A DNA stretch of 36,536 nt from Magnetococcales bacterium DCbin2. Lineage in GTDB: Bacteria; Pseudomonadota; Magnetococcia; Magnetococcales; UBA8363. The notes under the pieces were generated by a model. The model ran no database searches and had not been told where the DNA came from. It saw nothing but the letters and a program-made list of their open reading frames with translations. Of the stretch, positions 28,001 through 36,512 are shown one piece after another (position 1 is the first letter of the stretch; every line of letters begins with the position of its first letter). Position numbers and translations under genes: made by a program. The DNA lies in contig PEAO01000009.1 in assembly GCA_002753615.1 (NCBI GenBank), forward strand, positions 8,005 to 44,540, in the 5' to 3' direction.

Positions 28001-28273
28001 AAGGTGCGCAATACCACGCCGGGTGTGACGCTGATTTCGCCGCCGCCCCATCACGATATTTATTCCATCGAAGACTTGGCGCAATTGATCTTTGACTTGA
28101 AGAACGTCAATCCTGCGGCGCGGGTTTCGGTCAAGTTGGTTGCAGAAGTGGGGGTTGGTACGGTCGCCGCCGGGGTGTCGAAGGCGCATTCCGACATGAT
28201 TCTCATCTCCGGGGGGGATGGTGGCACGGGGGCCAGCCCTTTAAGTTCCATCAAACATGCGGGGATTCCGTGA
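25034..28273 (+). CDS. gltB: Glutamate synthase large subunit, N-terminal 1079 residues (ends at an in-frame TGA)
   Basis: Converts glutamine and 2-oxoglutarate to two glutamates, with GltD supplying electrons. The glutamine amidotransferase domain starts with the catalytic Cys22 in HDACGIGF. The central and FMN-binding synthase domains follow, with [44 protein letters not shown]-type text and [12 protein letters not shown]. The frame stops at TGA 28271-28273, exactly where the family has PWELGL, so this fragment lacks the rest of the FMN site and the [3Fe-4S] ligands. The remainder continues in the same frame (28283-29578); together they make about 1514 codons, normal for GltB. AGGA lies 8 bases before the ATG. 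The stop may be a real mutation or a sequence error. Confidence 0.93.
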   Translation: MKYPGYPQKTGLYDPRFEHDACGIGFVAQINGKKSHDIIKTGLEILINMTHRGAVGSDPLTGDGAGIMIQMPDTFMRKECKEQGIDLPDFGDYGIGTVFLPADAALKESCCRLVENTVSEEGQMFLGWREVPVSVDARIGYTAKASEPAVRQLVVGVRNRPDDADPMWLERKLFIIRRRIEKLIMGYGSGEMKAFHICSLSTRTLVYKGMFLADQLGDYFPDLRDPSMVTAFSMVHQRYSTNTFPTWHLAHPFRMICHNGEINTLRGNINWMRAREASLRSDLFGADINKLFPIVPEGISDSASFDRAVEFLTISGRSLPHAMMMMIPEAWENHKHMDPDRRAFYEYNASIMEPWDGPAAVAFADGRYIGATLDRNGLRPARYMVTKSGLCVMASEAGTVNIPPEEELYSWRLQPGRMFVIDLEKGCIIDDQEIKAEIIGAKPYRKWVEDGLLRLENMVPGEKEVLEAQPLRLRQVANGYTEEDIGVIMVPMGLNGEEPTGSMGNDAALAVLSDRSRSLFGYFKQLFAQVTNPAIDPIREELVMSLNMQLGPVGNLLEALPGHVNRIALNQPVLTNADLEKIRAVKVKGLLAATFSTLFSKNDGAGGMRQALSALFNQISQALTQGVNLIILSDRGVGPDRLSIPILLATSAVHHNLIRSGDRNRASIIVESAEVREVTHFALLAGYGANAINPYLAFETLADLCERKLYFGDLPVKTVHYNYVKAINKGMLKVFSKMGISTMFSYCGAQIFEAIGLDHHVVERYFTGTVSRIQGLTLEQIAQEAIRRHDEAYGADVSSMLPTMALDIGGEYKYRQGGERHLWNPETLTKLQHATRQNDYRIFKEFSRLIDEQAESLCTLRGLFILKKAHAPVPLHEVEPASEIVKRFVTGAMSYGSISKEAHETLAIAMNRIGGQSNTGEGGEDPERFQPRPNGDMARSAIKQVASGRFGVSSHYLVNSNEMQIKVAQGAKPGEGGQLPGYKVNEVIAKVRNTTPGVTLISPPPHHDIYSIEDLAQLIFDLKNVNPAARVSVKLVAEVGVGTVAAGVSKAHSDMILISGGDGGTGASPLSSIKHAGIP

Positions 28274-28282
28274 ACCCCTTGG

Positions 28283-29578
28283 TTGTCGGAAACCCAGCAA
28301 ACCTTGGTTCTCAACGATTTGCGGGGGCGGATTCGGCTCCAGGTTGACGGGCAGTTGCGTACCGGGCGAGATGTGGCGGTGGCGGCGTTGCTGGGGGCGG
28401 AGGAGTATGGATTTTCCACCGCGCCGCTGGTGGTCGAGGGGTGCATCATGATGCGCAAATGTCATTTGGGGACGTGCCCGGTTGGGATTGCCACTCAGGA
28501 GTTGGAGTTGCGCCGGAAATTTACCGGGAAACCGGAGTACATCGTCAACTATTTCTTCTTTGTTGCCAATGAACTGCGCGAAATCATGTCGGAAATGGGG
28601 TTCAAACGTTTGGACGACATGATTGGTCGGGTGGATCGGATTCAGTCGAATCGCGCCATCGACCATTGGAAAGCCAAAGGACTGGACTTTTCCGCCATTT
28701 TAAAACGACCCGATGTCCCTTCCAACATTGCGGTGCGCAAGGTTCAGGATCAAGACCATGGCATCGACAAGGTGTTGGATCACAAACTGGTGGATCTGGC
28801 TTATCGTGCGTTTGATACGGGCCAACCTCTTGAGATACGTCTCCCCATTCGCAATACCGACCGCACGGTGGGTGCCATGTTGGGGGGGGAGATTTCCAAG
28901 CGGTTTGGTGGCGATGGCTTGCCGGACGATACCATCAACATTCAGTTTCGCGGGGTGGCGGGTCAAAGTTTTGGGGCGTTCAATGTCAAAGGGGTTTCTT
29001 TGAGCATTGAAGGTTCGGCGAATGATTATGTCGGCAAGGGGATGTCGGGGGGGCGGATCAGCATCCGCTTTCATCCCAATTCGCGTTTGGTTCCTGATGA
29101 AAACATTTTGGCTGGCAATACCATCCTTTATGGGGCTACGGGAGGCGAAGCCTATTTCAGCGGGGTGGTGGGCGAGCGGTTTGCGGTGCGTAATTCGGGT
29201 GCGGTGGCGGTGGTGGAAGGGTTGGGTGATCACGGTTGTGAATACATGACGGGTGGCATCGTCGTGGTTTTGGGCAAAACGGGACGCAATTTTGCCGCAG
29301 GAATGAGCGGTGGTGTCGCTTATGTCCTGGACAGTGAAGACCAGTTTAAAACCTTGTGTAACGCTTCGATGGTCGCCTTGGAAAAATTAGAAGCCGAAGA
29401 TGCCGAGATACTGAAGTCCCTGGTGGAGAAACATTTACGGTATACATCCAGTCGTTTGGCGGCGCGTCTTTTGGGCGATTGGCCGGGTGCGGTTGGGCAA
29501 TTTATCAAGGTCATACCCCATGAATACCGAAGGGTGCTTGAGGAAATGAAAAAAAAGGAGGCCGTTGGTCATGGGTAA
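28283..29578 (+). CDS. gltB: Glutamate synthase large subunit, C-terminal part after the TGA
   Basis: Continuation of gltB in the same frame. It begins SETQQTLVLNDLRGRIRLQVDGQLRTGRD, then GCIMMRKCHLGTCPVGIATQ, whose C-x5-C-x4-C cysteines bind the [3Fe-4S] cluster. It ends with the GXGXG beta-helix domain (GGRISIRFHP, GATGGEAYFSG, GLGDHGCEYMTGG). Only a TTG (28283) could start it independently, and no ribosome site precedes it, so a separate gene is unlikely. Its stop overlaps the gltD start by 8 bases. Confidence 0.9.
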   Translation: MSETQQTLVLNDLRGRIRLQVDGQLRTGRDVAVAALLGAEEYGFSTAPLVVEGCIMMRKCHLGTCPVGIATQELELRRKFTGKPEYIVNYFFFVANELREIMSEMGFKRLDDMIGRVDRIQSNRAIDHWKAKGLDFSAILKRPDVPSNIAVRKVQDQDHGIDKVLDHKLVDLAYRAFDTGQPLEIRLPIRNTDRTVGAMLGGEISKRFGGDGLPDDTINIQFRGVAGQSFGAFNVKGVSLSIEGSANDYVGKGMSGGRISIRFHPNSRLVPDENILAGNTILYGATGGEAYFSGVVGERFAVRNSGAVAVVEGLGDHGCEYMTGGIVVVLGKTGRNFAAGMSGGVAYVLDSEDQFKTLCNASMVALEKLEAEDAEILKSLVEKHLRYTSSRLAARLLGDWPGAVGQFIKVIPHEYRRVLEEMKKKEAVGHG

Positions 29579-30992
29579 AGCAACGGGTTTTATGGAGACT
29601 GGCCGGGAGGTTCCTGAGGAGCGGGACGTGAGTGAGCGTATCCGCGATTACAAGGAACTGTATCAACCGTTTCCCGTGGAGAAGCTTCGGGAACAGGCCT
29701 CACGCTGTATGGATTGTGGCGTTCCGTTTTGTCACTCGGGGTGTTCCCTCAACAATATCATTCCGCAGTGGAATGATTGGGTTTATCGGGGGAACTGGTC
29801 GTATGCGGTGGAGACGCTGCATCGTACCAATAATTTTCCCGAATTTACTGGTCGTGTGTGTCCGGCCCCGTGCGAAAGTTCCTGTGTGGTGGGGATCAAC
29901 CGTGAGCCGGTGACCATCCGGGAGATTGAGCGGACGATTGCGGAAGAGGGGTGGCGGCAAGGATTGATCGTCCCCCAGCCTGCCCGGAAGAAAACGGGCA
30001 AGCGGGTGGTGGTGATCGGGTCGGGTCCTGCGGGGTTGGCGGCGGCACAGCAGTTGGTCCGTATGGGCCATGAAGTGGAAGTGTTGGAGAAGAATGAGCA
30101 GCCGGGTGGGTTGCTCCGTTTTGGCATCCCCGATTTCAAGTTGGAAAAGACGGTGATTGATCGTCGCCTGGAGCAGTTGCGGACCGAGGGGGTGGTGATT
30201 CGGACGGGGGTGCGTGCAGGTCGGGATGTGACCATGGAGCAGTTACGCCGTGAATTTGATGCCATCGTGCTGTGTGGCGGTTCGGAGATTCCCCGTGATT
30301 TGCCCATTCCGGGACGGGAATTGGGGGGCATCCATTTTGCCATGGATTTTTTGACGCAGCAAAATCGCCGGGTTGCCGGTCGCGTCGTGCCGCCCCAGGG
30401 TGAGATTTTGGCTCAGGGGAAGCATGTCGTGGTCGTTGGTGGTGGGGATACGGGTTCTGACTGTGTGGGGACTTCCATTCGCCATGGGGCGTTGAGTGTC
30501 ACCCAGATTGAACTGTTGCCCAAGCCTCCTGATCGACGTTCTTTGGAGACGCCATGGCCTTTGTGGCCCAACATGTTGCGGACCTCATCATCGCATCGTG
30601 AGGGGTGTAACCGGATGTGGAGCATTCAGAGCAAGGGGTTCACGGGGGTGGATGGCCGGGTGCAGAAATTGGATTGTGTCCGTCTTTTGTGGGAGCAGCG
30701 GGAGGAAGGGGGACCGATGACGTGTAAGGAGCTACCAGATAGCCGGTTTACATTGAAGGCGGACCTTGTTCTTTTGGCCATGGGGTTTTTACATCCTGAA
30801 AAATCGGAGCTTTTGGCCGGGCTGGCATTGGATGCACGGGGGAATATCGCCGTGGATGGCAAGCAAATGACCAGTCAGGAAGGTGTTTTTGCGGCGGGGG
30901 ACATGGCGACGGGACAGTCTCTTGTTCTTAAGGCGATTGCGGGTGGTCGGAAGGCGGCCAATGGGGTGGATCATTGGTTGCGTCAAGGATGA
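29571..30992 (+). CDS. gltD: Glutamate synthase small subunit
   Basis: FAD/NADPH-binding partner that feeds electrons to GltB. The 473-residue protein has N-terminal Fe-S cysteines (CMDCGVPFCHSGCSLNN and CPAPCESSC). It also has the FAD motif VIGSGPAGLAAAQQL, the NADPH motif VVVGGGDTGSDCVG, and the C-terminal GVFAAGDMATGQSLV. AAGGAG lies 9 bases before the ATG, which overlaps the end of gltB; the alternative TTG at 29565 is not needed. A weak hairpin followed by TTTTT (31055-31085) may end the operon. Confidence 0.97.
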   Translation: MGKATGFMETGREVPEERDVSERIRDYKELYQPFPVEKLREQASRCMDCGVPFCHSGCSLNNIIPQWNDWVYRGNWSYAVETLHRTNNFPEFTGRVCPAPCESSCVVGINREPVTIREIERTIAEEGWRQGLIVPQPARKKTGKRVVVIGSGPAGLAAAQQLVRMGHEVEVLEKNEQPGGLLRFGIPDFKLEKTVIDRRLEQLRTEGVVIRTGVRAGRDVTMEQLRREFDAIVLCGGSEIPRDLPIPGRELGGIHFAMDFLTQQNRRVAGRVVPPQGEILAQGKHVVVVGGGDTGSDCVGTSIRHGALSVTQIELLPKPPDRRSLETPWPLWPNMLRTSSSHREGCNRMWSIQSKGFTGVDGRVQKLDCVRLLWEQREEGGPMTCKELPDSRFTLKADLVLLAMGFLHPEKSELLAGLALDARGNIAVDGKQMTSQEGVFAAGDMATGQSLVLKAIAGGRKAANGVDHWLRQG

Positions 30993-31114
30993 TGGGTCTT
31001 TGGAGAAGATAATTCATGGTGGTGTGAAGGACTGGGGTTGAAGTTTCCTTCTGACTTTCATAAACTGAAAGGGACCGAGTTTTTAACCATCTGAATGAAT
31101 TGGAGCGGCTACTC

Positions 31115-31441
31115 ATGGACGATCATGGCACGAATGCAGCAACCCCGCAGGGGGGGAGTGAAGGGCAGCACGGTAATGCAGGTCAAAGTCATTTGGAAAA
31201 TTTGATCGGCCAACTGGAGATTCGTTGGGGGAGGATGATGGATCTCATTGGTCGGCTTCGGGATGAAAATGCGTTTCTCCAGGAGCAGTTGCGCGAGCGG
31301 GAAGAGAAGTCGGGTACGTTTGAATCGCGGTATCAGGAAGCGAACCAAAGGGTTGCGGAACTGGTTCACGAGCGTGACCAGTTGGCAGGGCGGATGGAAT
31401 CCCTGTTGGCGCGGGTTCAACAATTTGAGAACACGCACTAG
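31115..31441 (+). CDS. Coiled-coil protein, ZapB-like (TIGR02449-type)
   Basis: 108 residues; after a Gly/Asn-rich N-terminus, residues of about 30-105 are a single coiled coil (LIGQLEIRWGRMMDLIGRLRDENAFLQEQL...). Small coiled-coil proteins of this type lie just upstream of zapA in many proteobacteria and are thought to act with the division ring; the position before zapA supports this. The ATG at 31115 follows a GGAG; a TTG at 31100 is the only other start. Confidence 0.75.
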   Translation: MDDHGTNAATPQGGSEGQHGNAGQSHLENLIGQLEIRWGRMMDLIGRLRDENAFLQEQLREREEKSGTFESRYQEANQRVAELVHERDQLAGRMESLLARVQQFENTH

Positions 31442-31467
31442 GGACAACGGTTGCATTGGTGAGGGCC

Positions 31468-31773
31468 ATGTCGGATATTGTGGAAGTGCGTGTGCATGGC
31501 CAAGTTTTCAAAATGCGGGCCAATGCCGAGGACGGACACTTGCAGCGTGTTGCCGAATACGTGGATGGTGTTTTGTCGCAGACATCGCGTAGTTTTGGGA
31601 ACCAGCCGGGTCATAGGGTGGCCATCATGGCGGCCATGCAGATTGCCGATTCGTTGATTCAGGAGAGGGCCAGCAAGGATGTTGGCGAGGCTCGGCGCGT
31701 AGAGACGAGTCGTGTCGAGGGCATTCTTGCCCGGATGATTGCCGAGAGTGACAAACTGTTGGCAGAGGAGTGA
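31468..31773 (+). CDS. zapA: Cell division protein ZapA
   Basis: FtsZ-binding protein that cross-links Z-ring filaments. The 101-residue protein begins MSDIVEVRVHGQVFKMRA and has LQRVAEYVDGVL and HRVAIMAAMQIADSLIQE, the ZapA globular head followed by a coiled coil. The ATG at 31468 is preceded by GAGG; the frame could extend to a TTG at 31456. It lies directly before the 6S RNA, the usual proteobacterial arrangement. Confidence 0.92.
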   Translation: MSDIVEVRVHGQVFKMRANAEDGHLQRVAEYVDGVLSQTSRSFGNQPGHRVAIMAAMQIADSLIQERASKDVGEARRVETSRVEGILARMIAESDKLLAEE

Positions 31774-31775
31774 TG

Positions 31776-31940
31776 AATCCCCCTGCGGTGTTCGATAGGA
31801 CAGACTTCCTTCTGAGCCGATAACTTACGAGCCCAGGGGACCTGCGCTGTCCGTGGAGCGTCCGCCCTTTTGGCAGACCGGAAGCGGTTATCAGGACCCC
31901 ACCTTACACTGAGGGTTCAGAGGAGCACGTTTAACGGCAC
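31776..31940 (+). ncRNA. ssrS: 6S RNA
   Basis: The stretch between zapA and the 5-FTHF cyclo-ligase gene, the conserved place of 6S RNA, carries its signatures: CTGCGGTGTTCG near the 5' end, CTGAGCCGATAAC, and GGTTATCAGGACCCC on the 3' side. GATAAC and GTTATC can pair across the apical hairpin arm, whose tip includes GTC.GCC/GGC.GAC. 6S RNA mimics an open promoter and sequesters sigma-70 RNA polymerase in stationary phase. The ends are approximate: AATCCCCC near 31778 can pair with GGGGGATT beginning near 31946, so the closing stem may reach into the next gene. Confidence 0.8.
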
Positions 31941-32546
31941 ATGTGGGGGGATTTTGATCAGGTGCAACCGAGCAAGGAAGCGTTGCGAAGAATGTTGCGT
32001 ACACGCCGTCGTGCTATGCCTCTGGCGGAGGTTGCGCGGTTGAGTGGTATGGTTTGTCGGCTGGCTGTGGGGCTTGCGGTGTATGTTCGAGCCAGTGTCG
32101 TCGGTGTTTACCATGCGGCTGACCATGAAGTCGATCCAGAATCTTTGATGCGACATGCGGTTTCGCTGGGTAAAAAAGTGGCTCTGCCGGTGACGGGTGC
32201 CGGGGAGAAGGGGATGGTTTTTGTGGAATGGGGACCGGAACGGGGGATGGCAGTGGGGCCTTTTGGGATCATGCAACCCTGTTGGACGGGTGAGATTGCG
32301 GATACGGTGGCACGGGATGACTTGGATGTGATTTTTGTCCCTTTGGTTGGGTTTGACCGGCGGGGGGGACGGATTGGATATGGTGGTGGTTATTTTGACC
32401 GTTATTTAGCGGGGGCACCCGGGGGAAAGCCGTGTTTGGTGGGGCTGGCGTATGGATGCCAAGAGGTGGCGGAGATCCCTGCCGAGCCGCACGATTGTAG
32501 ACTTCATTATGTGATTACGGAGGGGGGGGGGACATGTTTTGCATGA
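31941..32546 (+). CDS. fau: 5-formyltetrahydrofolate cyclo-ligase family protein
   Basis: ATP-dependent conversion of 5-formyl-THF to 5,10-methenyl-THF, a folate salvage step. The 201-residue protein has a basic N-terminal helix (KEALRRMLRTRRRAM) and the family signature VPLVGFDRRGGRIGYGGGYFDRYL. The ATG lies at the 3' end of the 6S RNA. Later starts (31992) would cut conserved basic residues. The stop codon lies inside its own terminator. Confidence 0.92.
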   Translation: MWGDFDQVQPSKEALRRMLRTRRRAMPLAEVARLSGMVCRLAVGLAVYVRASVVGVYHAADHEVDPESLMRHAVSLGKKVALPVTGAGEKGMVFVEWGPERGMAVGPFGIMQPCWTGEIADTVARDDLDVIFVPLVGFDRRGGRIGYGGGYFDRYLAGAPGGKPCLVGLAYGCQEVAEIPAEPHDCRLHYVITEGGGTCFA

Positions 32547-32559
32547 CCCCCCTTATTTT
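32526..32559 (+). terminator. Rho-independent terminator overlapping the fau stop codon
   Basis: GGGGGG.CATG (32526-32536) pairs with CATG.CCCCCC (32542-32552) around TTTTG, followed by TTATTTT. The last codons and the TGA of fau form part of the stem. Confidence 0.7.
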
Positions 32560-32662
32560 GAGTGATGGCCCGCTGCTTTGGGCAGTTGGGTGAGATCAAC
32601 CTTATGACGACCGCGACGGCCAGGAGACTTGGGGACGCCAGTGGTTTGGAGAACGAAGGCTT

Positions 32663-34222
32663 ATGAACATTTCCGCCCTTTTGGCAGGCTTGGTATTGGG
32701 GGCGGCCATTTCCTTTGCAATTGTTTTTTTCCGGCAGCGTGCCGTGCAACAGGTGCTTCGCCAAAGGGAAGAAAAAGCAGAACTGCTGATTAAAGCAGCC
32801 GAGGAAAAAACCGCCCATATCGCTGGGGAAATTGAGTTACGCAACAAGGCATCGCGGTTGAAGATTGAGGAGGAGATCAAGGGGAAGTATCAGGTTGTTG
32901 AAGAGGAGTTGGGTAAGCAGAAGAGTCGGATGGACAAGCGCGAGGAGCAGTTGGATCGCAAATTTGATCAACTGGATCAGCGGGAGCGGGAACACGAGCG
33001 GCGGCGCAAGCAGATTGAGGAGTTGGGGCAATCGGCTCAGGAGAAGATGCGGCAACATGAGGCGTTGGTGCTTCAGGCGGAGGCGCGTTTGGAGGAAGTT
33101 GCGGGGATGAGTGGGGATGCGGCGCGTGCGCATTTGATGGCCCGTTTTGAGGAGGATGCGCGGAATGCGTCGGGGCGGTTGTTTAAGCAATTGGAGGCGG
33201 AGGCGCGGGAAAGTGCGGATCGCAAGGCACGGGAGACGATAGCGACTTCGATTCAGCGGTTGGCGGGGGAGTATGTGTCGGAACAGACGGTTTCGGTGGT
33301 TGCCTTGCCGTCGGAGGAGATGAAGGGGCGGATCATTGGCCGTGAGGGGCGCAACATCCGGGCGTTGGAGACGGCGACGGGATGTGATTTGATCATTGAC
33401 GATACACCGGAAGCGGTGGTGATTTCGGGGTTTAATCCGGTCCGTCGGCAGGTTGCGCGGCAGGCGTTGGAAGAGTTGATCAGTGATGGTCGGATTCATC
33501 CGGCGCGGATTGAGAGTGTTGTGAAGAAGGCGACCTTGAATGTTCAGAATGAGATCAAGGAAGCGGGGGAGAAGGCGGTTTTTGACGTTGGGCTGACGGA
33601 TGTGCATCCAGAGATTATCAAGTTATTGGGGACGTTGAAGTTTCGCACTTCGTACACGCAGAATGTTTTATCGCATTCGGTGGAGGTTGCGTTGTTGTGT
33701 GGGGCGATGGCGGATGAGTTGGGGTTGAGTGGGAGCATTGCGCGTCGGTGTGGATTGTTGCATGACATTGGCAAGGCGGTGGATCATGACATGCAGGGTT
33801 CTCATGCGGTGATTGGTGGGCAGTTGGCCAAGAAGTATCGGGAGAAGCCGATCATTGTCAATGCCATTTGGTCGCATCATTTTGACATCGAGCCGAATTC
33901 TGTGTATGGGCCGTTGACCAACTCAGCGGATGCGTTATCGGCGGCGCGGCCTGGGGCGCGGCGGGAGAATGTGGAGACTTACCTAAAGCGTTTGGAGCAA
34001 TTGGAGGAGATTGCGACGGGTTTCCATGGTGTGGAGAAGGCGTTTGCGATTCAGGCGGGGCGTGAGGTTCGGGTGATTGTGCAGTATGACAAGGTGAACG
34101 ATGAGGGGTCGATGATGTTGGCGCGGGATATTGCGACCAAGGTTGAGAATGAGATGACCTATCCGGGTCAGATCAAGGTGACGGTGATTCGGGAGATGCG
34201 CACGACGCACATTGCCAACTGA
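32663..34222 (+). CDS. rny: Ribonuclease Y
   Basis: Membrane-anchored endoribonuclease that starts mRNA decay. The 519-residue protein has an N-terminal transmembrane helix ([18 protein letters not shown]), then a long charged coiled coil (about 25-200). A KH domain follows with [17 protein letters not shown], then an HD domain with [29 protein letters not shown] and [12 protein letters not shown]. All expected metal ligands are visible. It lies 116 bases after fau, beyond a terminator, so it likely has its own promoter. Confidence 0.96.
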   Translation: MNISALLAGLVLGAAISFAIVFFRQRAVQQVLRQREEKAELLIKAAEEKTAHIAGEIELRNKASRLKIEEEIKGKYQVVEEELGKQKSRMDKREEQLDRKFDQLDQREREHERRRKQIEELGQSAQEKMRQHEALVLQAEARLEEVAGMSGDAARAHLMARFEEDARNASGRLFKQLEAEARESADRKARETIATSIQRLAGEYVSEQTVSVVALPSEEMKGRIIGREGRNIRALETATGCDLIIDDTPEAVVISGFNPVRRQVARQALEELISDGRIHPARIESVVKKATLNVQNEIKEAGEKAVFDVGLTDVHPEIIKLLGTLKFRTSYTQNVLSHSVEVALLCGAMADELGLSGSIARRCGLLHDIGKAVDHDMQGSHAVIGGQLAKKYREKPIIVNAIWSHHFDIEPNSVYGPLTNSADALSAARPGARRENVETYLKRLEQLEEIATGFHGVEKAFAIQAGREVRVIVQYDKVNDEGSMMLARDIATKVENEMTYPGQIKVTVIREMRTTHIAN

Positions 34223-34283
34223 GCGAACATGGATAGGTACCCCATGTGCGTATTTTTCCCTTGCCTGGAGGGATGTGTTTGCC

Positions 34284-34934
34284 ATGACGAAAACCGATCT
34301 TGTCCGCACCATTGCCCAGGAGCGTGGGTTGCCGACACAGCATGTTGCCGAGATCATCGATGCTGCCCTTGAGGGGATCATTAAGGGGTTGGAGGGGGGC
34401 GGATCGGTTCGTTTGCGTGGATTTGGGCAATTCAGTCTCAAGCGTCGCCTTCCGCGTAAGGGGCGGAGTTTGACGACGGGGGAGGCGATTGTTATCCCCG
34501 CCAAGCAGGTGACCGCCTTCAAACCGGGAACGGAGATGCAGCGTCGCTTGGAGGAGGTTTTGGACGAGGACTGGGTGGCGGCATTGGCCCCGCAAACGGT
34601 CAAGTCCAAACCCAAGGTTGCGACGCCGGATGAAAAGGCGAAGGCGTTACGGGATATTTTAATCAATATTCGGGAGATCCGGGATCACACAACCTTTTTA
34701 TGGCGCAAGATTTTGGGGGTAAAAGGGGATCGTGGCTCATTCACCTGTCAAATTCGGAAGAGTACTTTTTTTCAGGTTGAGGATAATATGACGTGGCTCC
34801 AGGGAAAGGGATTTTTTAAATTTTCCGTGGGTCCGGGATTTGATCAGAATGATGACAACGTGATGCAATTACGGGTTTACGAGATCAGCGAACAATTCAA
34901 CGAGTATGTTGGCCAGATTGTCAGTCAGAAATAA
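34284..34934 (+). CDS. HU/IHF-family DNA-binding protein with long C-terminal extension
   Basis: Residues 1-93 are a standard HU fold (MTKTDLVRTIAQERG, RLRGFGQFSLKRR, TTGEAIVIPAKQVTAFKPG). HU proteins are normally about 90 residues; this one has 216. The extra 120 residues start with a linker (TVKSKPKVATPDEKAKA) and continue with a globular-looking domain containing TTFLWRKILGVKGDRGSF and FFKFSVGPGFDQND, which I do not recognise. The start at 34284 is set by the HU alignment; the frame extends back to 34212 over the end of rny. A nucleoid or site-specific role is inferred from the HU part only. Confidence 0.85.
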   Translation: MTKTDLVRTIAQERGLPTQHVAEIIDAALEGIIKGLEGGGSVRLRGFGQFSLKRRLPRKGRSLTTGEAIVIPAKQVTAFKPGTEMQRRLEEVLDEDWVAALAPQTVKSKPKVATPDEKAKALRDILINIREIRDHTTFLWRKILGVKGDRGSFTCQIRKSTFFQVEDNMTWLQGKGFFKFSVGPGFDQNDDNVMQLRVYEISEQFNEYVGQIVSQK

Positions 34935-34978
34935 TTATTTTATGCTTGCGTAACCGTTCAGTTTACTTCTAAAAAACT

Positions 34979-35031
34979 TTTGAAAAGAAAGAAGGGGTCT
35001 GGGGAATTCTTTCCCCAGGGTTTTGATTCTA
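34979..35031 (+). repeat. Dispersed hairpin repeat, copy d
   Basis: TTTTGAAAAGAAAGAAGGGG, then TCTGGGGAA/TTCCCCAG hairpin, then GGTTTTGATTC. It is nearly the same as the copy at 16394. It follows the HU-like gene and may end its transcription. Confidence 0.75.
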
Positions 35032-35087
35032 AATAAGAAGTTCCATTCTCCGTTTTTGAATCTGCTCTTGAATTTAAACAAAGATTA

Positions 35088-35120
35088 AGAACTCTGGGGG
35101 AAATCTCCCAGATACCCCCG
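35088..35120 (-). repeat. Dispersed hairpin repeat, copy e (inverted)
   Basis: Read on the minus strand: GGGGGTATCTGGGAGATTTC followed by CCCCAGAGTT, an imperfect, inverted version of the copy at 34979. The two copies face each other in the 260-base gap 34935-35194, which contains no gene. A further palindrome AGGAGGGCCTCCT lies near 35154. Confidence 0.55.
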
Positions 35121-35194
35121 GACAGTCTGCGTCGAGGAGTTGGCTGACGCCAGGAGGGCCTCCTTGTGCGCATTCATGGAGACCCCCCCCGTGA

Positions 35195-35734
35195 TTATTG
35201 ACCCTTTTGGTAGGTTCCCACCAGTTCTGTGTCCGCCAGTATGTGGCCGGTCATCGCCTTGAGCAGTGTTGCTTTATCGGCGTGTGGTATCGTCGCAAGG
35301 GTGGTGTCCAAGGCATAGAGCTTGTGAAAATAACGGTGGCGTCCTATGGGGGGGCATGGGCCGCCATATCCGGTCCGTTCCCAATCGTTTAGCCCCCCTT
35401 GGGTTCCCTGGGGCAAACCGGCACTGGCACCCCCCGCAGCCAGTTCCCCATCCCGGGGCGGCAGATCATACAACACCCAATGGACCCAAACCCGCTGTGG
35501 TGCTTTCGGGTCGGGAACATCGGGATCGTCCACGATCAACACCAAGCTGCGACTCCCCTGGGGAACCCCGTGCCACGTCAGCGGAGGCGAACGATCTTCC
35601 CCCTCACAGGTGTATACCTTGGGAATCGCCCCCCCATGGCTGAACGCGCTGGAAGAGAGGCGCATCCCCCCTTCTGCGGCATAACCCAGGCCCGCCAACC
35701 CCAGCACCGCCGCAATGGTTAAAATTTTCATCAT
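35195..35734 (-). CDS. Secreted YbhB/YbcL-type PEBP-family protein
   Basis: 179 residues with a signal peptide (MMKILTIAAVLGLAGLGYA, cleavage after AYA-like GYA). The phosphatidylethanolamine-binding fold shows YTCEGEDRSPPLTWHGVP, LIVDDPDVPDP, WVHWVLYDLP, GYGGPCPPIGRHRYFHKLYALD. Its role in bacteria is not well established. GGGG lies 7 bases before the ATG; the next codon is also ATG. Probably periplasmic. Confidence 0.9.
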   Translation of the reverse strand: MMKILTIAAVLGLAGLGYAAEGGMRLSSSAFSHGGAIPKVYTCEGEDRSPPLTWHGVPQGSRSLVLIVDDPDVPDPKAPQRVWVHWVLYDLPPRDGELAAGGASAGLPQGTQGGLNDWERTGYGGPCPPIGRHRYFHKLYALDTTLATIPHADKATLLKAMTGHILADTELVGTYQKGQ

Positions 35735-35846
35735 CTTGTTTCCCCATATCCAAGAATTATGAACCCCTTATTCGTAGCGGATGTTTGATCCATTATCAAG
35801 GTGGTTGATGGATGAAAAAAAAACAGAATATTTTTTTCTCAAATTT

Positions 35847-36401
35847 TTAGAGCATGAGATCGGTCTCTTCCCCTTCTTTGGGGAAGGTGGGGATGGATTC
35901 TTTTTTCAGTTTATCCATGCCGATGGCGATGCCGTTGAGGGGGACGGGGATGACGACTGGGATTTTCTGTTTATCCCAAAGGACAAAACCGACTTTGAGG
36001 GCGGTTCCGGTGGCAAGTTCTTTCAGGAAATCGGGTTTGGCGTGGAGTGCGGCGATACATCCTTCGGGTCGGCAGCGTTGCATACTCATTTTGAGTTGTT
36101 TCCCCTGATCCACTCTCACGAGGACGCTGGTATCGAGGAAAATATTGATCGGGGTATGGATGATGAGGGCGGGTTCGCCGTTTTTACCGAACTGACCAAA
36201 GATCACCTTGACGATATTTTTTCCGGTATTGGGCGAGGTGATCACTTGCGCAAGGCCGCAGCGGGTTTTATCGACGCCGATGGCGGTACAGGAGAAGCTC
36301 CAGGCACCAAACTTATCGCCGACGGTCAGTTCGGCCCGGGCGGCTGCGGAGAGGCCCAGGGACAGAGCGAGGAGCAGAGAGGAGATTTTATAAGATTTCA
36401 T
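35847..36401 (-). CDS. Invasion-associated locus B (IalB) family periplasmic protein
   Basis: 184 residues with a clear signal peptide (MKSYKISSLLLALSLGLSAAARA). The mature part starts with the family pattern VGDKFGAWSFSC and has MQRCRPEGCIAAL, with cysteines that probably form disulfides. IalB-family proteins are common in alphaproteobacteria and not limited to pathogens; the function here is unknown. No good ribosome site is visible before the ATG. It lies 112 bases upstream of the PEBP-like gene on the same strand. Confidence 0.85.
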   Translation of the reverse strand: MKSYKISSLLLALSLGLSAAARAELTVGDKFGAWSFSCTAIGVDKTRCGLAQVITSPNTGKNIVKVIFGQFGKNGEPALIIHTPINIFLDTSVLVRVDQGKQLKMSMQRCRPEGCIAALHAKPDFLKELATGTALKVGFVLWDKQKIPVVIPVPLNGIAIGMDKLKKESIPTFPKEGEETDLML

Positions 36402-36512
36402 GGTGGCGCAAGCGTATCAGATTTGCCAAACTTTCTAAAGAATAAATGACTGTGGAATCAGGGCAATCGCATTTGAAATTGGCACGTCCAAATGCCTCGG
36501 AAAGAATAAATT

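Noticed and set aside
28271-28273. TGA in gltB as a selenocysteine codon
   Set aside because: The family has tryptophan here, no cysteine or selenocysteine homologue is known, and no hairpin of SECIS type follows the codon.
28262-28290. Single net frameshift in gltB
   Set aside because: The two open parts are in the same frame (25034 and 28283 differ by a multiple of three), so there is no net frameshift; only a stop or compensating changes fit.
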